Shown here: piece after piece, positions 7,634-17,399 of the stretch
Position numbering within the stretch: position 1 is the first letter of the stretch
Layout of the letters: each line of letters starts with the position of its first letter
Source of the DNA: Aeromonas diversa CDC 2478-85
GTDB lineage: Bacteria > Pseudomonadota > Gammaproteobacteria > Enterobacterales > Aeromonadaceae
DNA: 64,000 nt
Direction: 5' to 3'
Assembly: GCF_000819805.1 (NCBI RefSeq)
Contig: NZ_CDCE01000034.1
Location: forward strand, 62,838 to 126,837
Made by a program: the position numbers and the translations under genes
Notes under the pieces: generated by a model
Told to the model about the DNA's origin: nothing
The model's input: only the letters and a program-made list of their open reading frames with translations
Databases searched by the model: none

Positions 7634-8966
7634 AGATCACCTTGAGTCTCAGGCCCAGCATCAGGGCCGCCGCGGTCAGACCAACGATGAAGCCTATCCA
7701 GAAGCCCTGTGGCCCGAGGCGCGGCACCACCATATCCGTCATGCCGAGCACCACCCCGGTGGGCAGCCCCAGACCCCAGTAGGCGATCAGGGTGAGGTAG
7801 AAGATCGCCTTGGTATCCTTGTAGCCGCGCAGGGCCGCCGCCGCAATCACCTGCACCGAATCGGAGAGCTGGTAGACGGCCGCCAGCAACAGCAGTGCTG
7901 CGGCCAGGGTGATCACCTGATTGTCATCGGTGTAGATCCCGGCTATCTGGTGGCGCAGCAGCACGGTAAACAGGGCGGTGCAGGCGGCGGCACTGAGCCC
8001 CAGCATCAGGCCGGTACGGGCCGAGCGGCGGGCCTGCATGCCATCACCATCGCCTATGTTATGGCCGACCCGGATGGTAACGGCGATGCCGATGGAGAGC
8101 GGCAGCATGAAGACCAGGCTCGAGAAATTGAGGGCCACCTGGTGACTTGCCACTGTTTCGGCACCGAGCGGGGCCAGCAGCAGGGCGACGACGGTAAAGA
8201 GGGTGACCTCGCAAAAAATCGCCATGGCGATGGGAAAGCCCAGGCGAAACAGGCGCCAGATCCGGCTGCCATTGGGGCGCGAGAGTGAGCCAAAGAGGGC
8301 AAACCCTTTGAACAGCTTGGAAAAATGCAGATAGCCCATCATGGCAAACAGCATGGCCCAGAGCACGATGGCGGTGGCCACGCCGCAGCCGACGCCGCCC
8401 AGGGCCGGCATGCCGAACTTGCCGTAGATGAAGATCCAGTTGGCTGGCACGTTGACCGCTAGCCCCACGAAGCCGATCACCATGGTGGGGATGGTGTGAG
8501 AGAGTCCCTCGCTGAAGTTGCGCAGCACCTGAAAGAGAGCGAAGGCGGGCAGGCCCCACAGGATGGCGTGCAAATAGCCGGTGGTCTTGGCCGCGAGGGC
8601 GGGCTCGACCTCCATCACCTTCAGGGCGAGTGGGCTGAAGTAGAGGGCCAGCATGCCAAGGGGGATCACCATCAGGGTGAGCCAGAATCCCTGATGGACG
8701 GCGGGGCGCACCTCGTCGTGCTTACGGGCGCCACTGAGTTGGGCGACGATGGGGGTGAGGGCCATGATCACCCCCTGCACCAGCAGTATGATGGGCAACC
8801 AGAAGCTGGCGGCCACCGACACGGCGGCCAGATCCAGCGCACTGACCTGACCGGCCATCACGGTGTCGACGAAACTCATGGTGGTCTGGGCCACTTGGGC
8901 GATGAGGATGGGGGTGGCGAGGCGCACCAGATTACGAGCCTCAGACCAATAGGACTGCACTGACAC
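7611..8966 (-). CDS. norM: MATE family multidrug efflux pump, NorM/MdtK type
   Basis: The 451-residue protein has twelve predicted transmembrane segments in two similar six-helix halves, typical of MATE cation/drug antiporters that expel dyes, fluoroquinolones and other cationic drugs using Na+ or H+. The N-terminal half has LATPILIAQVAQTTMSFVDTVMAG, a MATE signature containing the functional Asp. The C-terminal half contains GIAVTIRVGHNIG. In E. coli mdtK is divergent from riboflavin synthase; the same arrangement is seen here apart from the yaeP gene in between. The transported drug is not determined by the sequence. Confidence 0.9.
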   Translation of the reverse strand: MSVQSYWSEARNLVRLATPILIAQVAQTTMSFVDTVMAGQVSALDLAAVSVAASFWLPIILLVQGVIMALTPIVAQLSGARKHDEVRPAVHQGFWLTLMVIPLGMLALYFSPLALKVMEVEPALAAKTTGYLHAILWGLPAFALFQVLRNFSEGLSHTIPTMVIGFVGLAVNVPANWIFIYGKFGMPALGGVGCGVATAIVLWAMLFAMMGYLHFSKLFKGFALFGSLSRPNGSRIWRLFRLGFPIAMAIFCEVTLFTVVALLLAPLGAETVASHQVALNFSSLVFMLPLSIGIAVTIRVGHNIGDGDGMQARRSARTGLMLGLSAAACTALFTVLLRHQIAGIYTDDNQVITLAAALLLLAAVYQLSDSVQVIAAAALRGYKDTKAIFYLTLIAYWGLGLPTGVVLGMTDMVVPRLGPQGFWIGFIVGLTAAALMLGLRLKVIYGRTAHG

Positions 8967-9014
8967 CTCCGACGGGTCAATCGATAAAGAGCCTAGAGAA
9001 AGGACGGGGAAGGG

Positions 9015-9032
9015 GGGCCGGCGAGCCGGCCC
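9015..9032 (-). terminator. GC-rich hairpin between yaeP and norM
   Basis: A perfect eight-base inverted repeat (GGGCCGGC / GCCGGCCC) lies 40 bases past the yaeP stop. It has a two-base centre and no T tract, so termination is possible but weakly supported. Confidence 0.35.
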
Positions 9033-9071
9033 GAGAGGGGAGTGTAACGGCTGTGGCGCCGAAAGAAAACG

Positions 9072-9278
9072 TTACGCGTCCTCGTGATCGCTGATGAGCA
9101 GGTTGGCGGCGGCAAAGGCGGCCTGCTGACGCAGCTCGGCGGGAACCCGCTCGTCACTGGCCACCGCATCGAGGGCGCGCACGGCGGCGGCGATCGCCCG
9201 GGGGACATAACCCTGCTCGCCGGAGCCTATCTGGCTATAGGCGGCGCGCACGGCTTCACAGCATTCAAAGACCTTCAT
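9072..9278 (-). CDS. yaeP: UPF0253 / YaeP family protein
   Basis: A 68-residue protein close to E. coli YaeP: an N-terminal Cys-containing helix, then [11 protein letters not shown] and the C-terminal [15 protein letters not shown], which matches the AAYAAANLLVSDY end of the E. coli protein. The start has AGGAGA six bases upstream. The function of this family is not known. It is transcribed divergently from ribE. Confidence 0.85.
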   Translation of the reverse strand: MKVFECCEAVRAAYSQIGSGEQGYVPRAIAAAVRALDAVASDERVPAELRQQAAFAAANLLISDHEDA

Positions 9279-9385
9279 GGTGCTCTCCTTTCATAACAGC
9301 GACGGGACTATAGCGGGTTGTATCGCCCTTGCCCACCCCTTGCCGGCGGGGGTACCCTTGCGCCATTGCAAACGAGGAGAGCCCT

Positions 9386-9997
9386 ATGTTCACAGGCATC
9401 GTTCAGGGGGTGGCCGAGATCCTGGCCATCGAGGAGAAAGAGGCATTTCGCACCCACGTCATTCGCATGCCAACAGCGCAGTGGGGAGAGGGGCTGCAGA
9501 TCGGCGCCTCGGTGGCCCACAACGGCTGCTGTCTGACGGTCACTCGTATCGAGGGAGAGGCGGTGAGCTTCGATCTGATGCGCGAGACCCTGCGCCTGAC
9601 CAACCTGGGGCTGCTGGGGGTTGGCGATCGCGTCAATGTGGAGCGGGCGGCCCGCTTCGGTGACGAGATTGGCGGCCATGCCATGTCGGGGCATATCATG
9701 GCCACGGCGCGGGTGAGCGAGGTGCAGGACAGCCCCAACAACCGCCAGGTGTGGTTTGAGCTTGCCCCTGAGCTGATGCGTTACGTGTTGACCAAGGGCT
9801 ATATCGGCATCGATGGGATCAGCCTCACCATCGGCGAGGTGCGTGATCAAGGCTTCTGCGTCAACCTGATCCCCGAGACCCTGGCCCGCACCAACCTGGG
9901 GTGGGTCACGCCAGGCTGGCAGGCCAATATCGAGATCGATCCCCAGACCCAGGCCATCGTCGATACGGTGGAGCGGGTGCTGGCGGCGCGGCAATAA
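9386..9997 (+). CDS. ribE: Riboflavin synthase, alpha chain
   Basis: The 203-residue enzyme dismutates two 6,7-dimethyl-8-ribityllumazines to riboflavin. It consists of two similar beta-barrel halves. The first starts at MFTGIVQG and contains [11 protein letters not shown]; the second contains GHIMATARV and [12 protein letters not shown]. An ORF extends further upstream, but the start at 9386 has GAGGAGA directly before it and begins with the universal MFTGIVQ. No FMN riboswitch is visible in the short upstream region. Confidence 0.95.
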   Translation: MFTGIVQGVAEILAIEEKEAFRTHVIRMPTAQWGEGLQIGASVAHNGCCLTVTRIEGEAVSFDLMRETLRLTNLGLLGVGDRVNVERAARFGDEIGGHAMSGHIMATARVSEVQDSPNNRQVWFELAPELMRYVLTKGYIGIDGISLTIGEVRDQGFCVNLIPETLARTNLGWVTPGWQANIEIDPQTQAIVDTVERVLAARQ

Positions 9998-10015
9998 CCC
10001 AGAAGGAGTGACCCC

Positions 10016-10303
10016 GTGTTTGTGGTGACCTTAACGTACGTAAAACCGATCGCGGTGATCGATGAGCTGATCCCGGCTCATGTGGAGTGGCTCAAGGCAC
10101 ATTATGCGGCGGGGCATTTTCTCGCCTCCGGTCGGCGGGTACCGCGCAACGGCGGCGTGATCCTGGCCGATGGTATGACTCGTGAGGCGCTCGATCGGGT
10201 GCTGGCGGGCGATCCCTTTCGGCAGGCCGCTGCCGCCGAGTATGAGGTGACCGAGTTCGTACCGAGCATGACGGCGCCGCAGCTGGAGGGTCTGCGCGGC
10301 TGA
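10016..10303 (+). CDS. YciI family protein
   Basis: A 95-residue protein with the ferredoxin-like YciI fold: an N-terminal FVVTLTYVKP strand, a conserved HVEWLKAHYAAGHFLASGRR helix-turn containing the family His and Ser, and the DPFRQAAAAEYEVTEF segment with the family DPF motif. The start is GTG at 10016 with AAGGAG upstream. It lies 18 bases after ribE and may be co-transcribed. The enzymatic role of YciI proteins is mostly undefined. Confidence 0.82.
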   Translation: MFVVTLTYVKPIAVIDELIPAHVEWLKAHYAAGHFLASGRRVPRNGGVILADGMTREALDRVLAGDPFRQAAAAEYEVTEFVPSMTAPQLEGLRG

Positions 10304-10326
10304 TGCCGTCCCATCGACAGCAAAGA

Positions 10327-10350
10327 GAGCGGGGCCTGATGGCCCCGCTC
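10327..10350. terminator. Bidirectional hairpin between convergent genes
   Basis: A ten-base perfect stem (GAGCGGGGCC / GGCCCCGCTC) with a TGAT loop lies between the YciI gene and the CPXCG gene on the opposite strand. T runs are short on both sides. Confidence 0.6.
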
Positions 10351-10355
10351 CTGGA

Positions 10356-10559
10356 TCAGAAGATCTGCTCGTCGTCGGCGTCGACGAAGAGCTGCAGGCG
10401 ATCGCGCTCCTCATCCTTGTGCAGACGCAGGTGGATGGGGTTGCAGCAGGCCATGCAATCTTCGTAGTAATCCTGATCCCCCTGACTGGCATCGAGCTCC
10501 ACCACAGTGTGGTGGCCGCAGTGGGGGCAGACGATGCGCTTGCTGGTGTAGGTGATCAT
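10356..10559 (-). CDS. CPXCG-type small zinc-binding protein
   Basis: A 67-residue protein with the motif CPHCGH near its N-terminus and a second pair CMACC about 24 residues later, which together should bind one zinc as a ribbon. The acidic middle (ELDASQGDQDYYEDC) and tail (VDADDEQIF) match the CPXCG cysteine-rich family. The start at 10559 is chosen because GGAGGAGAGC precedes it; an in-frame ATG lies six codons upstream. The function is unknown. Confidence 0.8.
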   Translation of the reverse strand: MITYTSKRIVCPHCGHHTVVELDASQGDQDYYEDCMACCNPIHLRLHKDEERDRLQLFVDADDEQIF

Positions 10560-10644
10560 GCTCTCCTCCCGGCCCATTGGGGCTCCTCGTATACCTTGAG
10601 TCTAGCCCGTCCATGTCAGGAAAAACCGCGAGAGAGTGCACGTT

Positions 10645-11289
10645 CTAGCGCAGATGTGCGGCCTCGAGGCGGGCCAGGGAAGGGAGCTCCAGATCGGCGA
10701 TGGCCAGACGCGGATCCCCCACCAGGGCGGGATCGGGCACGATGAGCGCCTTCATGCGTGCCGCCTTGGCGGCCAGCAGGCCGTTAAAGCTGTCTTCCAC
10801 CGCCAGGCACGCCTCGGGCGCCAGCCCGAGCTTCTCGGCGGCGTGGATGTAGACATCCGGGTGGGGCTTGCCAAAGCGCTCCACTTCGGCCGAGTGGAGG
10901 GCCTCGAAGTGATGGGCGATGCCGAGGATCTCCAGCACGTTATGCACCATGGTCATGGGCGAGCTGGTAGCAAGGCCGACTCGCAGCCCCTGATCGCGAA
11001 TGAGCCCCAGGGCGTGATCGAGCCCCTCCTTGGGGGTGCCTTCGAGACGGATGAGGCGATTGACCTCGGCCACGATGCGCGCCACCACCTCAGGCTGGCT
11101 CGGCGGATTGATAAGATCCGGATAGCGCAGGGCCACCACCTGATCGATGCGAAGGCCCATGGTGGCTTCACAGTCGGCCTGGCTCATCGGGCGCCCCAGC
11201 TCGCCGAATACCTGGCTCTGGGCCTGTTGCCAGAAGGGCTCCGAGTCGAGCAAGACCCCGTCCATATCGAAAATCACTGCCTTGATCAT
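10645..11289 (-). CDS. hxpB: HAD-superfamily sugar phosphatase, HxpB/YniC-like
   Basis: A 214-residue HAD subfamily IA phosphatase. Motif I is FDMDGVLLDSEP (nucleophile and acid/base Asp), motif II is the Ser in LATSSP, motif III is the Lys in FGKPHPDVY and motif IV is VEDSFNG. The length and the motif I context match E. coli YniC, which dephosphorylates 2-deoxyglucose-6-phosphate and other hexose phosphates. It is a single gene on the minus strand between purT and the CPXCG gene. Confidence 0.85.
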   Translation of the reverse strand: MIKAVIFDMDGVLLDSEPFWQQAQSQVFGELGRPMSQADCEATMGLRIDQVVALRYPDLINPPSQPEVVARIVAEVNRLIRLEGTPKEGLDHALGLIRDQGLRVGLATSSPMTMVHNVLEILGIAHHFEALHSAEVERFGKPHPDVYIHAAEKLGLAPEACLAVEDSFNGLLAAKAARMKALIVPDPALVGDPRLAIADLELPSLARLEAAHLR

Positions 11290-11364
11290 GATGGCTCCTA
11301 ACGCGGCGTCCCGCTGTGACGCACAGGATGATGGGTAAGACGCCCCCAGTTGAGGCGGCGATCC

Positions 11365-11394
11365 AAAAAAGAGAAGGGCGCATAATAGCGCCCT
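11365..11394 (-). terminator. Terminator of purT
   Basis: On the minus strand a seven-base stem (AGGGCGC / GCGCCCT, six-base loop) is followed by TCTC and six T residues. It lies 20 bases past the purT stop. Confidence 0.85.
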
Positions 11395-11413
11395 CGTCCA
11401 CGCCTGTCAGGCA

Positions 11414-12592
11414 TCAAGGGTGCATAGTGATGCCGTCGGCCACCCGTTTGGCCTGGGTGACTGCATCCAGGGTGTCACTGCCCCGGGCCAGGGCGACCCC
11501 GAGGCGACGGCGTCCCTGGATCTCGGGCTTGCCAAACAGGCGCAACTGGGCGCCGGGCACCAGGGCAAGTGCCTCGGCGAGACCACTGAAGCGGATATCC
11601 TGGCTGTGGCCATCGCGCAGCACCACGGCCGAGGCGCTCGGGCCGTACTGGGTGATGCGACCGATGGGGAGCCCCAGGATGGCGCGCACGTGCAGGGCAA
11701 ACTCCGAAAGATCCTGAGAGATCAGGGTCACCATGCCGGTGTCGTGGGGGCGCGGAGAGACCTCGCTAAACCACACCTGATCCCCTTTGACGAAGAGTTC
11801 GACCCCAAACAGTCCGTGGCCGCCGAGGGCCTGGACCACCTGACCCGCCACCTCGCGCGAGCGTGCCAGGGCCAGCTCGCTCATGGCCTGGGGCTGCCAG
11901 GACTCGCGATAGTCGCCCTCCTCCTGACGGTGGCCGATGGGAGAGCAGAAGTGGATACCGTCCACGGCACTGACGGTGAGCAGCGTTATTTCGTAGTCAA
12001 AGTCCACGAAGCCCTCGACGATCACCTTGCCGCGCCCGGCGCGCCCCCCTTCCTGGGCATAGCGCCAGGCGTGGGCGAGATCGGCGTCGTTTCGCACCAC
12101 GCTCTGCCCCTTGCCCGACGAGCTCATCACGGGTTTGACCACGCAAGGCATGCCAACCTCGGCCACGGCGGCGCGAAAGCCGGACTCGTCATCGGCGAAG
12201 CGGTAGGGTGAGGTGGGCAGTGAGAGCTCCTCGGCGGCCAGACGGCGGATCCCCTCCCGGTTCATGGTGAGGCGGGTGGCCCGAGCGGTTGGCACCACCC
12301 TGTGCCCCTGGGCCTCCAGGTCGAGCAGGGTGTCGGTGGCGATGGCCTCTATCTCGGGGATGATGACGTGAGGGCGGAACGTCTCCACCAGCTCACGCAG
12401 GGCATGACCATCGAGCATGTCGATGACGGCGCTGTGGTGGGCCACCTGCATGGCGGGGGCATCGGCGTAGCGATCGGCGGCCATCACCTCGACCCCGAGC
12501 CGCTGCAGCTCGATGGCCACCTCCTTGCCGAGTTCACCTGAACCCAGCAGCAGGGCGCGGGTAGCAGAGGGGCGGGTTGCGGTTCCCAACAT
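11414..12592 (-). CDS. purT: Formate-dependent phosphoribosylglycinamide formyltransferase
   Basis: The 392-residue ATP-grasp enzyme makes formyl-GAR from GAR, formate and ATP in purine synthesis. The N-terminal Rossmann-like domain has [23 protein letters not shown]. The ATP-grasp domain includes [15 protein letters not shown], the adenine-loop region [17 protein letters not shown] and the metal-binding [16 protein letters not shown]. The length is standard. It is followed by a strong terminator. No PurR box was seen in the short upstream gap. Confidence 0.96.
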   Translation of the reverse strand: MLGTATRPSATRALLLGSGELGKEVAIELQRLGVEVMAADRYADAPAMQVAHHSAVIDMLDGHALRELVETFRPHVIIPEIEAIATDTLLDLEAQGHRVVPTARATRLTMNREGIRRLAAEELSLPTSPYRFADDESGFRAAVAEVGMPCVVKPVMSSSGKGQSVVRNDADLAHAWRYAQEGGRAGRGKVIVEGFVDFDYEITLLTVSAVDGIHFCSPIGHRQEEGDYRESWQPQAMSELALARSREVAGQVVQALGGHGLFGVELFVKGDQVWFSEVSPRPHDTGMVTLISQDLSEFALHVRAILGLPIGRITQYGPSASAVVLRDGHSQDIRFSGLAEALALVPGAQLRLFGKPEIQGRRRLGVALARGSDTLDAVTQAKRVADGITMHP

Positions 12593-12621
12593 GATCTCAC
12601 TCCTTTTCGGTCACGGATGGT

Positions 12622-12649
12622 AAAAAAAGAGGCACGCATGGCGTGCCTC
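12622..12649 (-). terminator. Terminator of the EamA permease gene
   Basis: On the minus strand a nine-base stem (GAGGCACGC / GCGTGCCTC, three-base loop) is followed by seven T residues, just past the stop of the permease gene. Confidence 0.88.
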
Positions 12650-12655
12650 GGGATC

Positions 12656-13528
12656 TCAACGGTGTTGACGCTGCTCTAGATGGGTGAGCAGGGTCACGGC
12701 GCCTATGATGACGGCGGCGCCGAGCCACAGCCGGCCCGGTGGTGCCCAGCCAAACACCAGCCAGCCGGCGGCCACGTTCATGGGCAGCTTGGCAAAGTCA
12801 AAGGGCTGCACGAAGGAGGCCTCGGCCACGCTGTAGGCGCGGGCGATGGCCATCTGGGCCAGGGCCGACAGGGCGCCGGCGGCGGCCACCAACCACCACT
12901 GCTCCAGGGTGGGCCACTGCCACTCGGGCAGGGCCAGCATGGCGTTGAAGGGGGTACTCAGCACCAGCAGATAGACGACGATGGTGTGGGGCGACTCGGT
13001 GGCCGACTGGTAGCGCACCATCAGGGAGTAGCCGGCCCAAAACAGGGCTGCGGCGACCGGCAGTAAGGAGGCCAGGGTGAAGTCATCGCGCCAGGGGGCC
13101 AGGATCACCATGGCGCCGGTGAAGCCTCCCAGGGTCGCGAGCAGCCGGGCGCGGCTCACCCTTTCGCCCAGAAACAGTGCCGAGCCCAGGGTGGCGAAGA
13201 GGGGAGAGGTCATCAACAGGGCAATCCCCTGCCAAATGGGCACGGGTACGGCCAGGGCCCAGAGCCAGAACTGAATACCCACCACGGCCAAGGCGACGCG
13301 CAGCAGGTGCAGACGCGGCTGACGGGTCAGCAGGGATTGTCGCAGACCATGGCGAACCAGCCAGGGCAGCAGGCAGACGAGGGCGATGAGATATTGATGA
13401 AAGGCGACCTGGGTTGAGGGGAAGCCCAGCTTGAAGCTGACATACTGGCTCAGGCTGTTGACGGCGGCGAAGCAGAGACCGGCGACCATCATCCAGACTG
13501 CACCGGCCAGAGGGGAGTGCCTGTGCAT
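12656..13528 (-). CDS. EamA/RhaT family (DMT) membrane transporter
   Basis: The 290-residue protein has about ten transmembrane segments in two EamA repeats. The first repeat spans GAVWMMVAGLCFAAVNSLSQY to about residue 145; the second starts near LLPVAAALFWAGYSLMVRY. A conserved LGERVS follows the fourth segment of the first repeat, as in most drug/metabolite transporters of this family. The substrate cannot be told. There is no clear ribosome site before the ATG. It is a single gene transcribed away from azoR. Confidence 0.8.
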   Translation of the reverse strand: MHRHSPLAGAVWMMVAGLCFAAVNSLSQYVSFKLGFPSTQVAFHQYLIALVCLLPWLVRHGLRQSLLTRQPRLHLLRVALAVVGIQFWLWALAVPVPIWQGIALLMTSPLFATLGSALFLGERVSRARLLATLGGFTGAMVILAPWRDDFTLASLLPVAAALFWAGYSLMVRYQSATESPHTIVVYLLVLSTPFNAMLALPEWQWPTLEQWWLVAAAGALSALAQMAIARAYSVAEASFVQPFDFAKLPMNVAAGWLVFGWAPPGRLWLGAAVIIGAVTLLTHLEQRQHR

Positions 13529-13633
13529 GGTATGAGATAACTGTCAAAAAAGTGCGGCGAATGATAGCGGCAATCGTTTGTTCTGCCAAGTCTTATGGAC
13601 CCGGTCAGGGATAGGATGGGCTGAGAGAGAAGT

Positions 13634-14348
<715 letters not shown>

Positions 14349-14363
14349 GACGTGCTCCATAAG

Positions 14364-14392
14364 AAAGGGCCGGCATATTGCCGGCCCTTTTT
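14364..14392 (+). terminator. Terminator of azoR
   Basis: An 11-base stem (AAAGGGCCGGC / GCCGGCCCTTT, loop ATATT) runs into a T tract. It also has A residues on its left side and may work in both directions between the convergent azoR and DUF4250 genes. Confidence 0.9.
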
Positions 14393-14407
14393 CGTGTTGA
14401 AGAAGGC

Positions 14408-14596
14408 TTAACGAAACTGCCGCTGCTCGGGCTGGTAGATAAAGCCCCCTTCGGCCAGACGGGCCTCGAGGGCGGCGCGGTCGATGTCGTGGGCGCGCAC
14501 CAGGTCGTCGAGATCGGCATAGTTATCGCGCAGCTGCATGTTGACCAGACTCAGCAGCATGTTGATGTCCATGGTGGCGAAACGCTCGAGACCCAT
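14408..14596 (-). CDS. DUF4250 family small protein
   Basis: The 62-residue protein matches the short DUF4250 family, with NMLLSLVNMQLRDNYADLDDLVRAHDID followed by an LEARLAEGGFIYQPEQRQF end. The ATG at 14596 has AAGGAG within the end of the MarR gene; a GTG at 14602 overlapping the MarR stop is an alternative. It is coupled to the upstream MarR gene. The function is unknown. Confidence 0.75.
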   Translation of the reverse strand: MGLERFATMDINMLLSLVNMQLRDNYADLDDLVRAHDIDRAALEARLAEGGFIYQPEQRQFR

Positions 14597-14598
14597 GA

Positions 14599-15060
14599 TC
14601 ACTCCTTGTCGAGAATGTGCAGCTTGTCGATCGCCTCATCCAGCGTCTTGAGCTGGCTGTTGATCTGCAGGCGAGCGTCATCGGGCAGATGCTGGCTCAG
14701 GGTGGTTTCCCAGCTGGCGATGTCCTGCTTGAGTTGCTGAAACAGCTTGAGACCGGAGGCCGTGAGGGAGACCAGATTGATCCGTTTGTCGTGGGCGTGG
14801 CTCTCGGTGGAGACGATCCCCTTTTCGCCGAGGCGGTGGATCTCGCGGGAGATGCGAACCTTGTCCATGCCGCTCGCCTCGACCAGCTCTTTCTGGCTGA
14901 TGGGATATTGAGGGCCCAGCACCATCATGAGGCGCCACTGGGGAACGGTCAGCTGGTAGCGCTGCTGGTAAAATTGCTCGAAAGTCTCCCGCACCATCTC
15001 AGCGGCGTGGACCAGCTGGTAGGGGGGATAGTGTTGGAGCAGGCCGATGGGTTTGTGCAT
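14599..15060 (-). CDS. MarR family transcriptional regulator
   Basis: The 153-residue protein has the MarR winged-helix core: recognition helix region ISQKELVEASGMDKVRISREIHRLGEKGIV, then the wing with the typical AHDKRINLVSLTASGLKLF. Such dimers usually repress stress or efflux genes and respond to small phenolic ligands. The start at 15060 (MHKPIGLLQHY) has AGGAGA upstream. It forms a two-gene unit with the DUF4250 gene. The divergent-looking hairpin just upstream may be a control site. The target genes are not known. Confidence 0.86.
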   Translation of the reverse strand: MHKPIGLLQHYPPYQLVHAAEMVRETFEQFYQQRYQLTVPQWRLMMVLGPQYPISQKELVEASGMDKVRISREIHRLGEKGIVSTESHAHDKRINLVSLTASGLKLFQQLKQDIASWETTLSQHLPDDARLQINSQLKTLDEAIDKLHILDKE

Positions 15061-15076
15061 AACGTCTCCTGCAGGC

Positions 15077-15098
15077 AAACCGCCCCGCAAGGCGGTTT
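15077..15098 (-). terminator. Hairpin between the YecA/TPR gene and marR
   Basis: A perfect eight-base stem (AAACCGCC / GGCGGTTT, six-base loop) lies 17 bases upstream of the marR start. It could terminate the upstream gene (the T residues lie inside the stem) or act in the marR leader. Confidence 0.45.
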
Positions 15099-15167
15099 CT
15101 AATGATACTGGCTCATGATACGCCATTTATAAGGCCTGCTCCATGGCCTGCGTCATCCTTTGTCGTC

Positions 15168-16388
15168 TCAGCCCTGGCGTAACCAGAACAAGGCCCCGTG
15201 TTTGAGCCAGGCCTCACGGGTGGCGATGGCATAGCTGGCGGCTTCGTCCCGGCTGCCGGGGCTGTAACTCTCGGGTGCTTCTTTGGGGAGTTTGCGGCTA
15301 CCGAGCAGGCTGGCCTTGACGTGAGCGTTGGCATTGCACGCCTCGGCCAGTGCCGGGGCGGCGGCCTCTCCCCCCCGGGTCGCGAAGATCATCAGGGCGC
15401 GGTTGAAGCAGAGCCAGCTGCTGGCCTCGTCGAAGCGCTCAAGCAAGGCGGCGAGTGCCTCCCAGCGTCCCGTCAGGGCATAGAGGCTGGAGAGGAGGTA
15501 GCGGCAGCCAAGGGGATCGTCCTGGCACAGGGTGAGCAAGGCGAGATAGTGCGCCTCCGCCTCGGCAAAGCGCCCCTGCTCGCGCAGGCAATCGGCCAGG
15601 CTCGCCCGGGCGGCCAGCAGGGGGCGTGCGGCCGGCTCGCTCCAGGCATAGCCACCCAGCGCCTCGAGGGCGGCTTGATCAAACAGGGTCGAGGCATCGT
15701 CCACGATGAGGCCATACAGGCGTGCCCGCTCCTGCTGGCTCCTGCTCTGGGCTGCCGCCTCGAACCAGCCTTGCCAGCGCTCGGCCTGCTCTGCCGGGAT
15801 CGCCAGTTCGGTGGCATGATGGCGCCGGGGCGTCACCACCTCCGCATGCTCTGCCTGAAGCAGGCCATTGAGGGCGCTCTTCATGCTTTGCCGGCTGCGC
15901 TTGAGAAAATCGGGCAGGGCCGGGGCGTCAGGGGCGGCCTGGTGCAGCATCTGGGCCATGTGACGGTCACGAAACAGGCAGAGCTCGGCGGCCAGGCTAA
16001 AGCGCAGCTGGGTGCTCGGATGGTTGAGGTCGGTCGGGCGCGGCCAGCAGGCAAAGCCGAGGCTAAAGCCATGGCTCCACTGGCGCAGGGGCTGCTCATC
16101 GGCAAAGACGGACTCGGGATCCTCGCTGGACAGTCGGCACTGGGTGGGCAGGGCGAGCTGCCCTTCGTCGGCCAGGGCTTCGAGCTCATTGATGAGGCTG
16201 GCGAGCGCCTGGGTGGTTTTTTCATCCAGCGCGTCTTGCCAGAGTCCCGCGAGGGGCTGGCGCCAGTCCGGTAGTTCGGGCCCGGTCAGGCGGGCACACA
16301 GAAAACCGTGCAGGCCGGCATAACCCAGCCCTGGCAGCGCCTGCTCCAGCCAGGCATTGAGGTGTCGAGTGCGAACGGATGGCGTCAT
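15168..16388 (-). CDS. TPR protein with UPF0149-like N-terminal region
   Basis: The protein has 406 residues. The N-terminal 200 residues look like the YecA/YgfB (UPF0149) helical fold, with LNAWLEQALPGLGYAGLHGFLCARLTGPEL and HGFSLGFACW. The C-terminal half carries tetratricopeptide-like helices (ADCLREQGRFAEAEAHYLALLTLCQDDPLGCRYLLSSLY) and ends with the YSPGSRDEAASYA signature found in many TPR/ST7-like bacterial proteins. The ATG at 16388 was chosen over 16442. The function is not known; a scaffold role is likely. Confidence 0.65.
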   Translation of the reverse strand: MTPSVRTRHLNAWLEQALPGLGYAGLHGFLCARLTGPELPDWRQPLAGLWQDALDEKTTQALASLINELEALADEGQLALPTQCRLSSEDPESVFADEQPLRQWSHGFSLGFACWPRPTDLNHPSTQLRFSLAAELCLFRDRHMAQMLHQAAPDAPALPDFLKRSRQSMKSALNGLLQAEHAEVVTPRRHHATELAIPAEQAERWQGWFEAAAQSRSQQERARLYGLIVDDASTLFDQAALEALGGYAWSEPAARPLLAARASLADCLREQGRFAEAEAHYLALLTLCQDDPLGCRYLLSSLYALTGRWEALAALLERFDEASSWLCFNRALMIFATRGGEAAAPALAEACNANAHVKASLLGSRKLPKEAPESYSPGSRDEAASYAIATREAWLKHGALFWLRQG

Positions 16389-16547
16389 CAGCGGATCCTC
16401 ATGAAGAAAATTGGCGCGAAGTCTACCTAAAAGTAGGGTCATTAGCAGCCAATCCTTGCCTGTTTGCTGGAATTGTGTGCAATGGGACGATGCCGCTGGC
16501 GGCAGTTTGCGGTAAGATGCGCCCTCGATTTAGGTGTCGGAATTGAG

Positions 16548-17399
16548 ATGATGATTGAGATTGGCAAGAAAAATACCCTGACCGTCGTCGAGCTCGAGCC
16601 CAAGGGGGCCTGGCTTGAGGCAGGGGATTACGGCGAGCTGTTGCTGCCGCGTCGCCAACTGCCGCCCGAGGCGGCGGTAGGGCAGGGGATAGAGGTGTTT
16701 CTCTATCTGGATGCGGACTGCGAGCCGGTGATCACCACCGATCAGCCCAAGGCGATGGCGGGTGAGTTTGCCGGTCTCAAGGTGGTCAGTGCCAACAAGA
16801 TCGGCGCCTTCCTCGACTGGGGCATGAAAAAAGACCTCTTCGTGCCCGAGCGCGAGCAGGCCAAGGCGATGCAGGTGGGGCGTACCTATCTGGTCTACCT
16901 CTCCCTCGATCACGAGGGCCGCATGGTGGGCACCAGCAAGATCGATCGCCACCTCGCCACTGACCGTCCTCCCTTCAAGGCGGGCGACGAGGTATCGGTT
17001 CAGAGCGGCGATCACACGCCCCTCGGCACCAAGGTCGTGGTCAATGGTCGTTGGCCCGGCATGCTGTTTAAAAACGAGATCTTCGGTCGCCTGCAGACTG
17101 GACGCCCCACCCGGGCCTGGGTCAAGCAGGTGCGCGACGACGGCAAGCTCGATCTGACCTTGAATCAGCCCGGCATGGGGAAAGCCGATGATGCCAGTGG
17201 CAAGATCATCGCCCGACTCGAGCGCCAGGGAGGCTGGCTGGCGGTGGGGGACAAGAGCGATCCCGAGCTCATCTATCAGCTCTTTGGCATCAGCAAGGGC
17301 ACCTTCAAGAAGGCGATCGGTGGGCTCTACAAGCAGGGGCGCATCGAGATCGAAGCGGAAGGGATCCGACTGGTGAGCTCAGAGGACGAGCCCTCCTGA
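16548..17399 (+). CDS. cvfB: CvfB/YitL-like S1-type RNA-binding protein
   Basis: The 283-residue protein has tandem S1-like OB folds and a C-terminal winged helix, as in CvfB. The first OB fold begins at residue 1; the second includes VVSANKIGAFLDWGMKKDLFVPEREQ, a classic S1 motif; the winged helix is SDPELIYQLFGISKGTFKKAIGGLYKQGRIEI. Such proteins bind RNA and affect virulence gene expression in Gram-positive bacteria; the role in this group is undefined. The stop overlaps the DUF1289 start by one base (TGATG), so the two are coupled. Confidence 0.85.
   Translation: MMIEIGKKNTLTVVELEPKGAWLEAGDYGELLLPRRQLPPEAAVGQGIEVFLYLDADCEPVITTDQPKAMAGEFAGLKVVSANKIGAFLDWGMKKDLFVPEREQAKAMQVGRTYLVYLSLDHEGRMVGTSKIDRHLATDRPPFKAGDEVSVQSGDHTPLGTKVVVNGRWPGMLFKNEIFGRLQTGRPTRAWVKQVRDDGKLDLTLNQPGMGKADDASGKIIARLERQGGWLAVGDKSDPELIYQLFGISKGTFKKAIGGLYKQGRIEIEAEGIRLVSSEDEPS

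Noticed and set aside
9329..9385. Longer riboflavin synthase ORF
   Set aside because: The first 19 codons precede the universal MFTGIVQ start, and the ribosome site GAGGAGA belongs to 9386.
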